A model generated the notes under the pieces. It saw nothing but the letters and a program-made list of their open reading frames with translations, searched no databases and was not told the origin of the DNA. Below are positions 1-8,042 of a stretch of 64,000 bases of DNA, piece by piece; positions within the stretch are counted from its first letter, which is position 1, and every line of letters starts with the position of its first letter. Source of the DNA: Pseudomonas sp. ZH-FAD (GTDB lineage Bacteria > Pseudomonadota > Gammaproteobacteria > Pseudomonadales > Pseudomonadaceae); assembly GCF_002803095.1 (NCBI RefSeq), contig NZ_PGLR01000001.1, forward strand, positions 1 through 64,000. The letters are read 5' to 3'. A program made the translations under genes and the position numbers.

Positions 1-1
1 T

Positions 2-208
2 GGCATCAAGACCGGCGTTTCCAGCGGCGACCGCCGCACGCCGGCCTGCACCCGCGTGGTCTGGCAGTACCTGGGCCACGAGATCAACCGGGTCAACGCC
101 TATCGCCAGTTGATGCTCTACGCCCCCGACGACCCACGCATCGACGACGACATCCGCCAGCGCCTGGGCGGCGCGCAGCTGCGTGATGGGTTGTTCGAGA
201 TGGAGTAG
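2..208 (+). CDS. C-terminal fragment of an unrecognised protein
   Basis: An open frame enters from the left edge in the second reading frame and runs 68 codons to a TAG at 206-208. The visible tail is soluble-looking, with charged residues (DDPRIDDDIRQRL) and a C-terminus ending in FEME. I do not recognise the family and the start lies outside the window. The stop is only 3 bases from the stop of the convergent acetyltransferase gene, so the two genes abut tail to tail with no visible terminator between them. Confidence 0.6.
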   Translation, partial: GIKTGVSSGDRRTPACTRVVWQYLGHEINRVNAYRQLMLYAPDDPRIDDDIRQRLGGAQLRDGLFEME

Positions 209-211
209 GCA

Positions 212-883
212 CTATTCGCGTAGCGCCTCCAGGCGCTGCTTCTGCTGCCCCGCCTCGTCGAAGTTATCCACAGCCAGCCAGCGCTGGAACGCTTCCCGGC
301 AACGCGGCCATTCCCCATCGATGATGGAAAACCAGGCCGTGTCACGGTTACGGCCCTTGCGCACCATATGTTGACGGAACAGCCCTTCCTGGCTGAAGCC
401 GAAGCGCTCGGCGGCGCGCAGCGAGCGGGCATTGGCCGCGTCACACTTCCATTCCAGGCGGCGATAACCGAGGTCGTCGAAGGCGTGACGCGCCAGCAGA
501 TAGACGGCCTCGGTCGCGCCCGGGGTGCGCTGCATGGGCGCGCCGAAGGCAACGTGACCGATCTCGATGCTGCCGTCCTGCGCGGTGATACGCAGGTAGC
601 TGAACAGCCCCAGGGCGCGGCCGCTGGCCAGGTCGACCACCGCATAGAACAGCGGGTCGCGGCTCTGTGCATTGCCGGCCAGCCAGGTATCGAATGCGCC
701 TCGCTCAGTGAAGGGGCCGTAGGGCAGATAATCCCAAAGCGCCGGGTCCGGCCCCTGTAGCGCGCGCCACAGATCGTCGCCATGCCGCGCGACATCGAGT
801 GCTTCGAGACGCACGAAACGGCCTTGCAGCGTGCGTTGATCCGGTGTTGGACGGGGTTGCCAGTGAGCGAGATCACGCGTCAT
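212..883 (-). CDS. GNAT family N-acetyltransferase (RimJ/RimL-like)
   Basis: This 223-residue protein has the RimJ/RimL layout of the GNAT fold: an N-terminal GRFVRLEAL strand, a central IEIGHVAF strand, and a C-terminal EWKCDAANARSLRAAERFGF segment, which is the conserved asparagine plus helix motif of this branch. It probably transfers acetyl from acetyl-CoA to an amine or an N-terminus; the substrate is not evident. The frame stays open upstream to 976, but the MTRDLAHW start at 883 is preferred because its ATG overlaps the TGA of the upstream gene in an ATGA arrangement, indicating translational coupling. Confidence 0.85.
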   Translation of the reverse strand: MTRDLAHWQPRPTPDQRTLQGRFVRLEALDVARHGDDLWRALQGPDPALWDYLPYGPFTERGAFDTWLAGNAQSRDPLFYAVVDLASGRALGLFSYLRITAQDGSIEIGHVAFGAPMQRTPGATEAVYLLARHAFDDLGYRRLEWKCDAANARSLRAAERFGFSQEGLFRQHMVRKGRNRDTAWFSIIDGEWPRCREAFQRWLAVDNFDEAGQQKQRLEALRE

Positions 884-1323
884 CAGAAGAGCTTCCTGTA
901 CTGGATGAAACCGGAGCGGTCGCCGATGCGGTCGTAGAGCATACGCCCCTGGTAGTTGCTTTCCTGGGTCAGCCAATGCACGCGGCTGGCGCCAGCAGCG
1001 CGGGCCTCGGCGTAAACATGCTCGATCAGCGCGCGGCCGATGCCGCCACCGCGAATGTGCTCGGCGACGAACAGATCCTGCAGGTAGCAGTAGTCACCAC
1101 TCGTCCAGCAACTGCGGTGGTAGATGAAGTGCACCAGGCCGACCGCCTCGCCGTCCTGCCAGGCCAGGGCGGCGTGCATCGGCTCGGCCGGATCGAGAAA
1201 GCGCTGCCAGGTGAGGGCGCTGGTCTCTGCCGGGATCTCGGCCTGGTAGAAGCGCTGGTATGCCTGCCAGAGCGGCAGCCAGACGGCGTGATCAGCAGGG
1301 GTGACGGGGCGGATGTCGAGCAT
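883..1323 (-). CDS. GNAT family N-acetyltransferase
   Basis: The 146-residue product is a compact single-domain GNAT. Motif A for acetyl-CoA pyrophosphate binding is seen as VAEHIRGGGIGRAL around residues 87-100, after a YLQDLF strand, and the C-terminus carries the typical NYQGRMLYDRIG segment. It lies 19 bp downstream of the PaiB-like gene and its stop overlaps the start of the next acetyltransferase, so the three minus-strand genes probably share a transcript. The substrate cannot be read from the sequence; small-molecule amines such as polyamines or antibiotics are usual for this family. Confidence 0.88.
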   Translation of the reverse strand: MLDIRPVTPADHAVWLPLWQAYQRFYQAEIPAETSALTWQRFLDPAEPMHAALAWQDGEAVGLVHFIYHRSCWTSGDYCYLQDLFVAEHIRGGGIGRALIEHVYAEARAAGASRVHWLTQESNYQGRMLYDRIGDRSGFIQYRKLF

Positions 1324-1342
1324 GATGGCCTTCCTTTGGCGA

Positions 1343-1975
1343 TCAGTCGGTGGGATTCATCTGCGCCGCCAGTTCCTGATCGCGCGGGCTGGCGGACGTG
1401 GCAAGACCCGCACGGACACCGGCCTGGTCGTTGCTCGAACGGTTCTGGCTGAGCTTCCATTTGCCTTCGAGTCGGCGAATCGGCAGGGCGAAACCGACGA
1501 TGGCGCGCAGCATGGTGTCGATGTATTCGCGTGGCGCATCGCTGACCGCCCAGGGCTGCGGGCGCCCTTGTTCGTGGCGCTCGCTGAGGCGGCTGACCAG
1601 TTGCAGCAGGCGCTCGGGCTCGTCGAACACTTCGGCCTGACCCCAGGCATGCACGGCGATGTAATTCCAGGTCGGCACCACCTTGCCGTGCTCGGCCTTG
1701 GCCGGATACCAGCCAGGATGCACGTAGGCGTCCGCACCGCTGAACACCACCAGCGCCTCGGCGCCAGCGGCCAGGTCACGCCAATGCGGATTGGCGCGGG
1801 CGAAGTGGCCGTACAGGGTGCCGAACTCGCCCTCACCAGGCTCAAGCAGCAACGGCAGGTGGCTGGCCTGCAGGCCCTGCGCACCGCTGCTGGTCACGAT
1901 GGCCAGGCCGCTGGCCTGAATCTGCGCGTGCAGGCTGGGCAGGTCGTCCTGGCGAAAGGCGGCGGGGCAGTACAT
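1343..1975 (-). CDS. PaiB-like FMN-binding (negative regulator) family protein
   Basis: The 210-residue protein begins MYCPAAFR and contains LQASHLPLLLEP, YGHFARANPHWR, YVHPGWYPAK, VPTWNYIAVHAWG and a C-terminal FALPIRRLEGKWKLSQNRS. These are the hallmark blocks of the PaiB family, a split-barrel flavin-binding fold named after a Bacillus regulator of sporulation and protease genes. In proteobacteria the function is unclear and FMN-dependent enzymatic roles are possible. The gene is divergent from the MocR regulator at 2073 across 97 bp, and is upstream of two acetyltransferases; MocR-type proteins are commonly encoded back to back with their targets. Confidence 0.88.
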   Translation of the reverse strand: MYCPAAFRQDDLPSLHAQIQASGLAIVTSSGAQGLQASHLPLLLEPGEGEFGTLYGHFARANPHWRDLAAGAEALVVFSGADAYVHPGWYPAKAEHGKVVPTWNYIAVHAWGQAEVFDEPERLLQLVSRLSERHEQGRPQPWAVSDAPREYIDTMLRAIVGFALPIRRLEGKWKLSQNRSSNDQAGVRAGLATSASPRDQELAAQMNPTD

Positions 1976-2072
1976 GGCGGTTTCTCCTGGCGTAATGGAG
2001 CCATGCTAGGCAGGATATTGGCCTGACGTAAGATCCATTCCTGACGACTTCGATAGAGCCAATCTCCCAATC

Positions 2073-3539
2073 ATGAAGTGCTCGCCTGCCCTGCCATTCG
2101 ATCTTTCCGGCATTCATCTGCAGCCCGGTCAGGGCCTGGCACGCCAGCTCTACCAGGCCTTGCGCGAGCGCATCCTCGATGGCCGCCTGGCCAGTGGCAC
2201 GCGCCTGCCGGCCAGCCGTGAGCTGGCCACCCTGCTCGGCATCTCGCGCAACACCGTGACCCGCGCGCTGGACCAGCTGTATGCCGAGGGCTACGTGAAC
2301 GGGCGGGTCGGCGATGGCACCTACGTCGCCGAGCTGACGCGCCGTCGGCCTGCCGCCATAGCAGCCGTCGCCCCGGCAGCGGCCAGCCCGGCACTGCAGC
2401 TGTTGCACAACCATCACCTGGCGATGCCCGCCGCGGGCGCACCGCGCGCCTTTCGTATCGGCGTGCCGGCTTTCGACCTGTTCCCCTTCGAGACCTGGGC
2501 ACGTCTGCAGGCGCGCTTCTGGCGCAAACCCTCGCTGGCCCGGCTGGGCTATGGCGACCCTGCCGGTGACCTGCAGCTGCGCGAACTCATCGCCGCCTAC
2601 CTGCGCAACAGCCGCGGCCTGACCTGCGAGGCGCAGCAGGTACTGATCACCTGTGGTTCGCAGCAGGCCATCAGCCTCTGCGCGCAGTTGCTGATTCAAT
2701 CGGGCGACCGCGTGGCCATCGAAAACCCCGGCTACCGCGCGGCGGGCCATGCCTTCGCGGTGGCCGGCGCGCAGCTGTGCGGCATCACAGTGGATGGCGA
2801 AGGCCTGGACGTTGACGCCCTGCAGCGCCTGGGCGATTGCCGGCTGGCCTATGTCACGCCCGCGCATCAATACCCCACCGGCGTCACCCTGTCTCTGCCC
2901 AGGCGCCTGGCCTTGCTGGAGTGGGCCAAGCGCGTCAACGGCTGGATCATCGAGGACGATTACGACGGCGAGTACCGCTACAGCGGTACCCCACTCGCGC
3001 CACTGGCAGCGCTGGACGAGCAGCTGCGGGTGATCTACATCGGCACCTTCGGCAAGCTCGCCTTTCCCGCGCTGCGCCTGGGTTATCTGGTGCTGCCACC
3101 GGCGTTGGCCGAGAGTTTCGCGAGGCGCCAGGCGCTGGAGATACGCCACTCGGAGGTCGGCACCCAGGCGGTGATGGCCGAATTTATCGCCGCCGGGCAC
3201 TTCCAGCGTCATGTGCGGCGCATGCGCCAGGCTGCGCGCAGCCGCCGCGACGCTCTGATCGAGGCCTGGCCGCAGGCGATTCCCGGATGCTCACCGTTGC
3301 CGGCCGTGGAAGCCGGCCTGCACCTGAGCATCAGGGTCGAGAGCCTGGCCCGTGAGCGTGAGCTGATTGGCGCTGCCCGCGCAGCCGGTATCGAGATGAA
3401 TCCCTTGAGCGATTACTGGCTGCCCGACAGCGAAACCTCTGAGGACGCCCGCGCCGGGCTGGTGCTGGGTTTTGCGGCAGTGCCCGAGGCGCAGATCGTC
3501 GAGGCGGTGCAGACGCTACGCCGGGCGTGGGGGCTGTAA
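2073..3539 (+). CDS. MocR/PdxR-type PLP-dependent transcriptional regulator
   Basis: The 488-residue protein fuses an N-terminal GntR winged helix (about residues 22-88, with [22 protein letters not shown]) to a fold-type I aminotransferase-like domain (about residues 130-485). The presumed PLP lysine is K328 in [15 protein letters not shown], and the [12 protein letters not shown] block is typical of MocR proteins. Such regulators sense PLP or an amino compound through the aminotransferase domain. Divergent placement from the PaiB-acetyltransferase cluster suggests that cluster as a target; this is an inference. The start has several in-frame alternatives near 2073. Confidence 0.9.
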   Translation: MKCSPALPFDLSGIHLQPGQGLARQLYQALRERILDGRLASGTRLPASRELATLLGISRNTVTRALDQLYAEGYVNGRVGDGTYVAELTRRRPAAIAAVAPAAASPALQLLHNHHLAMPAAGAPRAFRIGVPAFDLFPFETWARLQARFWRKPSLARLGYGDPAGDLQLRELIAAYLRNSRGLTCEAQQVLITCGSQQAISLCAQLLIQSGDRVAIENPGYRAAGHAFAVAGAQLCGITVDGEGLDVDALQRLGDCRLAYVTPAHQYPTGVTLSLPRRLALLEWAKRVNGWIIEDDYDGEYRYSGTPLAPLAALDEQLRVIYIGTFGKLAFPALRLGYLVLPPALAESFARRQALEIRHSEVGTQAVMAEFIAAGHFQRHVRRMRQAARSRRDALIEAWPQAIPGCSPLPAVEAGLHLSIRVESLARERELIGAARAAGIEMNPLSDYWLPDSETSEDARAGLVLGFAAVPEAQIVEAVQTLRRAWGL

Positions 3540-3601
3540 CGCAGGTCATCCGACGGTGCGCGCGGCGCACCCTGCGGCGGTCAACCTTGAATGGCAGGCC
3601 A

Positions 3602-3630
3602 CAAAAAAAGGGATGGCCGAGGCCATCCCT
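3602..3630 (-). terminator. Rho-independent terminator of the gltP-like gene
   Basis: A perfect 10-bp stem (3609-3618 with 3621-3630, AGGGATGGCC arm) is followed on the minus strand by a run of seven T residues read from 3609 to 3603. It lies 42 bp past the stop of the symporter gene, which is also on the minus strand. Confidence 0.88.
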
Positions 3631-3671
3631 GAAGGTTGAGGCTGGTGAAGGCCTCCTATGAAAGCGGTTGC

Positions 3672-4925
3672 TCAGGCAGCGTTGTCGCTGTTGTAGATCT
3701 CGCGATCCAGCTCCTTCTCGCTGCTGCCCACCAGGGTGGTGGTCATCAGGTCGCCGGCGACGTTCACCGTGGTGCGCGCCATGTCGAGGATGCGGTCGAT
3801 ACCGGCGATCAGCGCCACGCCTTCCAGCGGCAGGCCGACCGAGGTCAGCACCAGGCCGAGCATGATCAGGCCGGCACCCGGTACGCCGGCGGTGCCGATC
3901 GAGGCCAGGGTGGCGGTGAGGATGATCATCAGGTACTGGCCGGCATTCAGGTCGATGCCGAAGGCCTGGGCGATGAACAGCGCCAGCACGCCCTGGTAGA
4001 TCGCGGTGCCGTCCATGTTGATGGTGGCGCCCACCGGCAACACGAAGCCGGCTACGCCCTGCGACACACCGAGGTTCTTGCGCGCACACTCGATGGACAC
4101 CGGCAGGGTGCCGGAGCTGCTCGAGGTACTGAAGGCCACTGCCAGCGCCGGGGCGATGCCGCGGAAGAAGCGCAGCGGGCTGAGACGCGCCAGGCCGCCG
4201 ATCAGGCCACCGTAGATCAGCAGCATATGGGCGATGCTGGCCAGGTAGATCACCCCGATCACGCCGGCCAGCGGCAGCAGCACCTCGATACCGTGGGAGG
4301 CGACCACGCCGGCGATCAGCGCGAATACGCCGATGGGGGCGAAGCGCATCACCAGATCGGTGAGCTTGTAGAACACCTCGGCCAGGCTGTCGAAGAGACG
4401 GACCACCGGCACAGCCTTTTCGCCAACCAGATTCATGCTCACGCCCAGGGCGATGGCGAAGACGATGATCTGTAGGATGTTGCCTTCGGCGAAGGCGGTC
4501 ACCGGGTTGGTCGGCACCAGGCCCACCAGGATCTGCACCAGCGAGGGCGCCTGCTTGGCCTCTTCACTGCCGCTGGCAACCATGTTCATGCCTTCACCGG
4601 GGCTGAACAGGGTGCCGAATGCCAGGCCGATGCTCACCGCGAAGGCAGTGGTGATCAGGTAGATGGCGATGGTCTTGACGCTGATGCGGCCAAGCTTGGC
4701 GCTGTCGCTCATGGCGGTGATGCCCGCCACCAGGGAGACGAACACCAGCGGCACGATCAGCATCTTGATCGCGTTGAGAAACAGCGCGCCGACCGGCGCC
4801 AGCCCCAGGGCGAGACTCTTGAACAGCATGCCGACGACCACGCCGAGCACTAGGCCGACGAGGATCTGCTGCCACAACGGCACGCGCGCAAGGAAGGAAG
4901 AGGAAGCGGTGTTGCTCTGACTCAT
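3672..4925 (-). CDS. gltP: Dicarboxylate/amino acid:cation symporter (GltP/DctA family)
   Basis: A 417-residue inner-membrane protein of the DAACS family, which imports glutamate, aspartate or C4-dicarboxylates with protons or sodium. Hydrophobic helices run through the first 230 residues. The family signatures are present: FSTSSSSGTLPVSIECA (serine-rich re-entrant loop, about 265-281), the PVGATINMDGTAIYQG motif with NMDGT, and GVPGAGLIML. An in-frame GTG at 4937 also exists; ATG at 4925 is chosen because the protein then begins MSQSN, as relatives do, although neither start has a strong Shine-Dalgarno. Adjacent aspA would convert imported aspartate to fumarate, a plausible functional pairing. 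Confidence 0.88.
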   Translation of the reverse strand: MSQSNTASSSFLARVPLWQQILVGLVLGVVVGMLFKSLALGLAPVGALFLNAIKMLIVPLVFVSLVAGITAMSDSAKLGRISVKTIAIYLITTAFAVSIGLAFGTLFSPGEGMNMVASGSEEAKQAPSLVQILVGLVPTNPVTAFAEGNILQIIVFAIALGVSMNLVGEKAVPVVRLFDSLAEVFYKLTDLVMRFAPIGVFALIAGVVASHGIEVLLPLAGVIGVIYLASIAHMLLIYGGLIGGLARLSPLRFFRGIAPALAVAFSTSSSSGTLPVSIECARKNLGVSQGVAGFVLPVGATINMDGTAIYQGVLALFIAQAFGIDLNAGQYLMIILTATLASIGTAGVPGAGLIMLGLVLTSVGLPLEGVALIAGIDRILDMARTTVNVAGDLMTTTLVGSSEKELDREIYNSDNAA

Positions 4926-5011
4926 GTGGTTGTACACCCGGATTGTCGTTGTTGTGGGGCCGTCTGCGCGGCCTTCAGCGGTGCCGCCCCATGAACAGGC
5001 TCGAGGGCGGA

Positions 5012-5044
5012 AATGAACACGCCGCCCAAAGGGGCGGCGCGTGT
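5012..5044 (-). terminator. Hairpin terminator downstream of aspA
   Basis: GCCGCCC at 5021-5027 pairs with GGGCGGC at 5033-5039 around a 5-base loop, and flanking ACACG/CGTGT bases extend the pairing with a small bulge. On the minus strand the stem is followed by a weak T-rich stretch (TTCATTT). It sits directly after the aspA stop, but the U tract is poor. Confidence 0.6.
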
Positions 5045-5055
5045 CATTCGATCAA

Positions 5056-6480
5056 TCAGCCCTGCAGCGGAACCAGGCGCGGGGCAATCATGTTCTCGGG
5101 GCGCAGGATGTCGGCCAGGGTGGCCTCGTCCAGCAGCTGCTCTTCGCGCACCAGCTCCAGCACACCGCGCCCGCTGTCCAGAGCGACCTTGGCGATGCGG
5201 GTGGCGTTCTCGTAGCCGATGTAGGGGTTCAGCGCGGTGATCAGACCAATGGAGTTTTCCATCAGTTCACGGCAGCGCGCCTCGTTGGCGGTGATGCCGT
5301 CGATGCACAGCTCGCGCAGCATATCCATGGCGCGGGTGAGCAGGCGGATCGAGTCGAAGATCTTGTAGGCGATCAGCGGCTCCATCACGTTCAGCTGCAG
5401 TTGGCCGCCTTCGGCCGCCATGGTCAGGGCCAGGTCGTTGCCGATCACTTCGAAGGCCACCTGGTTGACCGCCTCGGGAATCACCGGGTTGACCTTGCCC
5501 GGCATGATCGAGCTGCCCGGCTGACGCGCCGGTAGGTTGATCTCGTTGATGCCGGTACGCGGGCCGCTGGACAGCAGGCGCAGGTCGTTGCAGATCTTCG
5601 ACAGCTTGACTGCGGTACGCTTGAGCATGCCGGAGAACAGCACGAAGGCGCCCATGTCGCTGGTGGCTTCGATCAGGTCGGCAGCCGGGGTCAGCGGGTG
5701 ACCGCTGATGATGGCCAGGCGCTTGACCGCCAGGGCCTGGTATTTCGGGTCGGCGTTAATGCCGGTGCCGATCGCGGTACCGCCCAGGTTGACTTCGGTG
5801 AGCAGGGTCGGCGCCAGCAGTTTCAAGTGCTGCAGGTCTTCACCGAGGGTGGTGGCGAAGGCGCGGAATTCCTGGCCGAGGGTCATCGGCACGGCGTCCT
5901 GCAGCTGGGTGCGACCCATCTTCAGCACGTGGCCGAACTCCAGACCCTTGGCGGCGAACGACTGGATCAGCTTGTCCAGCGCACCGAGCAGGCTGTCGTG
6001 GCCGAGCAGCAGGCCGAGGCGGATGGCGGTCGGGTAGGCGTCGTTGGTCGACTGCGCCATGTTCACGTCGTTGTTCGGGTGCAGGTGCTGGTACTGGCCC
6101 TTCTCATGTCCCATGGCCTCGAGGGCGATGTTGGCGATCACCTCGTTGGCATTCATGTTGGTCGAGGTGCCGGCGCCGCCCTGAATCATGTCGACCACGA
6201 ACTGCTCGTGGAACTCGCCCTGGATGATGCGTGCGCAGGCGGTGCTGATCGCCGTGTGCTTGGCGGCGGACAGATGACCCAGTTCGCGGTTGGCGTCAGC
6301 CGAAGCCTGCTTGACCATGGCCAGGCCGATCACCAGCTTCGGGTAATGCGACAGCGGCACGCCGGACAGGCGGAAGTTCTGCACGGCGCGCAGGGTCTGG
6401 ATGCCGTAATAGGCATCGGCAGGGACTTCGAGGGTGCCGAGCAGGTCTTTTTCGACGCGAACAGATGCAGCAGAGGACAT
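5056..6480 (-). CDS. aspA: Aspartate ammonia-lyase
   Basis: The 474-residue cytoplasmic enzyme deaminates L-aspartate to fumarate and ammonia. It belongs to the fumarase/aspartase superfamily, with the signature loop GSSIMPGKVNP at about residues 317-327 (catalytic serine and substrate carboxylate binding) and the GGAGTSTNMNANEV block near the N-terminus. The frame is open upstream to 6621, but the MSSAASVRVEKDLLG start at 6480 is chosen because of the AAGAG ribosome binding site 10 bases upstream and because it matches normal aspartase N-termini. A LysR gene is divergent across a 315-bp gap and may regulate it; the GltP-like transporter follows. Confidence 0.96.
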   Translation of the reverse strand: MSSAASVRVEKDLLGTLEVPADAYYGIQTLRAVQNFRLSGVPLSHYPKLVIGLAMVKQASADANRELGHLSAAKHTAISTACARIIQGEFHEQFVVDMIQGGAGTSTNMNANEVIANIALEAMGHEKGQYQHLHPNNDVNMAQSTNDAYPTAIRLGLLLGHDSLLGALDKLIQSFAAKGLEFGHVLKMGRTQLQDAVPMTLGQEFRAFATTLGEDLQHLKLLAPTLLTEVNLGGTAIGTGINADPKYQALAVKRLAIISGHPLTPAADLIEATSDMGAFVLFSGMLKRTAVKLSKICNDLRLLSSGPRTGINEINLPARQPGSSIMPGKVNPVIPEAVNQVAFEVIGNDLALTMAAEGGQLQLNVMEPLIAYKIFDSIRLLTRAMDMLRELCIDGITANEARCRELMENSIGLITALNPYIGYENATRIAKVALDSGRGVLELVREEQLLDEATLADILRPENMIAPRLVPLQG

Positions 6481-6622
6481 GATAGCGATGGCTCTTGGGA
6501 AATGCGGCGAGTGCCGCGATGCCCATAGAATAGGGGCCCCGACCGTCTCGCTACCAATGCCGTTACTTGCTGCCCTATGCACAATCGGCATAATGTCGAT
6601 GTGACTGCGGGATAGCGGCAAA

Positions 6623-6769
6623 CGTAGGGTGGGTTAGCCGCATGCTGCCATTGTCGAACATCACGTCGTTCGAGACGCGGTGTCACCCACCATCGCCTGG
6701 TGGGTTACGCGACGCACCACGGCAGTTGCGTCTGCCGAACCGCGTTCAGCGTCGCTAACCCACCCTACG
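6623..6769. repeat. 147-bp MITE-like element with 15-bp terminal inverted repeats
   Basis: CGTAGGGTGGGTTAG at 6623-6637 is repeated in perfect inverted orientation at 6755-6769. Inside lies a second palindrome around CACCCACCA and TGGTGGGT (about 6687-6707). No open frame of note is contained. The structure is that of a non-autonomous mobile palindromic element of the kind scattered through Pseudomonas genomes. It occupies about half of the aspA-LysR divergent promoter region (6481-6795), so it could influence either promoter. Shorter relatives of the GTAGGGTGG end occur at about 49647. Confidence 0.7.
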
Positions 6770-6795
6770 CCTCGTGCAAGCCTCGGGAGCCTGCG

Positions 6796-7701
6796 ATGAA
6801 CCTGGAAACCAAATGGCTGGAGGACTTTATCGTCCTGGCCGCCACCCGCAGCTTCTCCCAGGCCGCGGAGAAGCGCTTCGTCACCCAGCCGGCGTTCAGC
6901 CGACGCATCCGCAGTCTGGAAGGCATGCTCGGCCTGACCCTGGTCGACCGCTCCTGCACGCCCGTCGAACTCACCGAGGCCGGCCGGCTGTTTCTGGTCA
7001 CCGCGCGCAGCCTGGTCGAACAGCTCGGCGAAGTGGTGCGCCATCTGCACAATCTGGAAGGTCAGCAGGGCGAGATGCTGTCGATTGCTGCCGCCCACTC
7101 GCTGACGCTGGGCTTCTTCCCCGAATGGATCGCCCGCCTGCGGCGCGAAGGCCTGCCCCTGACCACCCGCCTGGTGGCGACCAACGTCGGCGAAGCAGTG
7201 CATTCACTGCGTGAAGGCGCCTGCGACCTGATCCTCGCCTACTACGACCCCGATGCCGCGCTGCAGATGGACCCGGCGATCTTCCCCTCGCTGCACCTGG
7301 GCGCCACCTCGATGTTGCCGGTGTGCGCGGTCGGCGAAGCCGGCACGCCGCTGTTCGACCTCGACGGCGGGCAGAGTGTGCCGCTGCTGGCCTACAGCGC
7401 CGGCGCCTTCCTCGGCCGCTCGGTCAACCTGCTGCTGCGCCAGCGCGCGTTGCGCTCGACCACCGTGTACGAAACCGCCATGGCCGACAGCCTCAAGAGC
7501 ATGGCCCTGCAGGGCATGGGCGTGGCCTGGGTGCCACGGCTGTCGGTGACGGCGGAACTGGGCCGTGGCGAGCTGGCGATCTGCGGTGGCGAGCACTGGC
7601 AGATCCCGCTGGAAATCCGCCTGTACCGCTGCGCCCTGGTACGCAAGGCCGCGGTGCGTTTGCTCTGGCGCAAGTTGGAGACGGGAGAGGTGGGTGGCTG
7701 A
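6796..7701 (+). CDS. LysR family transcriptional regulator next to aspA
   Basis: A 301-residue LysR protein: winged helix-turn-helix at residues about 6-65 (FIVLAATRSFSQAAEKRFVTQPAFSRRIRSLEGMLG) and an effector-binding periplasmic-binding-like domain from about residue 90. ATG at 6796 is preceded by GGGAG with 6-base spacing; upstream in-frame codons come from the repeat element and are discarded. The gene is divergent from aspA, an arrangement recalled for PAO1 PA5428-PA5429, so aspA is the best target candidate. The effector is unknown. Confidence 0.92.
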   Translation: MNLETKWLEDFIVLAATRSFSQAAEKRFVTQPAFSRRIRSLEGMLGLTLVDRSCTPVELTEAGRLFLVTARSLVEQLGEVVRHLHNLEGQQGEMLSIAAAHSLTLGFFPEWIARLRREGLPLTTRLVATNVGEAVHSLREGACDLILAYYDPDAALQMDPAIFPSLHLGATSMLPVCAVGEAGTPLFDLDGGQSVPLLAYSAGAFLGRSVNLLLRQRALRSTTVYETAMADSLKSMALQGMGVAWVPRLSVTAELGRGELAICGGEHWQIPLEIRLYRCALVRKAAVRLLWRKLETGEVGG

Positions 7702-7720
7702 GCGCCCTGCGGGTAAGGCA

Positions 7721-7783
7721 TTCGCGGCTGAAGCCGCTCCTACAGCTTGTGCGGTGTTCCGTAGGAGCGGCTTCAGCCGCGAG
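7721..7783. repeat. Inverted pair of REP sequences
   Basis: A REP unit (TCGCGGCTGAAGCCGCTCC core, 7721-7743) is followed in inverted orientation by GTAGGAGCGGCTTCAGCCGC at 7761-7783. Each unit is itself an imperfect hairpin, and together they form a larger cruciform. It lies 20 bp after the LysR stop, where it can act as an mRNA-stabilising end or a terminator. Confidence 0.8.
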
Positions 7784-8042
7784 CTTTCAGGGCCGCTCAC
7801 TTACCCGACTTGATTGATCGTTCCCACGCTCCGCGTGGGAACGCAGCCGAGGACGCTCTGCGTCCGTTGCCATAGTTACAGTAGCCAGCATCTCCCAACA
7901 TGACGCAGAGCGTCACAAACGCAGGTGCCCACGCAGAGCGTGGGCACCATCGGTTATAGAAGCATCGCGTTTGTAGGAGCGGCTGGGCGGCATTCCGCTT
8001 CAGCCGCGAGCCTTTAGCGACGAATCACTTACCCGACTTGAT
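7771..8042. repeat. Direct duplication of REP end plus 3' end of the potF-like gene
   Basis: The 18 bases that form the last codons and stop of the binding-protein gene (8025-8042, minus strand) recur exactly at 7797-7814, about 228 bp away. Both copies are preceded by the same CTTCAGCCGCGAGC REP arm (7771-7784 and 7999-8012), with a diverged spacer of similar length between. The repeat-rich block 7815-7998 is thus bracketed by two roughly 45-bp direct repeats, one of which is the authentic gene end. Confidence 0.75.
7819..7947. repeat. Symmetric palindromic element between LysR gene and potF
   Basis: The element is nested and roughly symmetric. A hairpin at 7819-7843 (CGTTCCCACG arm) and a related hairpin at 7925-7947 (GTGCCCACG arm) form the two ends. 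GACGCTCTGCGTC at about 7852-7864 and its inverted counterpart GACGCAGAGCGTC at 7902-7914 form an inner pair. There is no coding potential. It resembles dispersed palindromic elements of Pseudomonas intergenic regions. A third REP arm follows at 7973-8011. Confidence 0.65.

Noticed and set aside
1842-3212. A 456-codon minus-strand open frame opposite the MocR gene
   Set aside because: It is antisense to a well-supported gene, has low-complexity Gln/Arg/Ala composition and no domain; it follows from high GC at third codon positions.
7702-8024. A possible CRISPR array because of repeated hairpins
   Set aside because: The repeats are inverted REP and palindromic units of differing sequence without regular spacers, and no cas gene is in the window.
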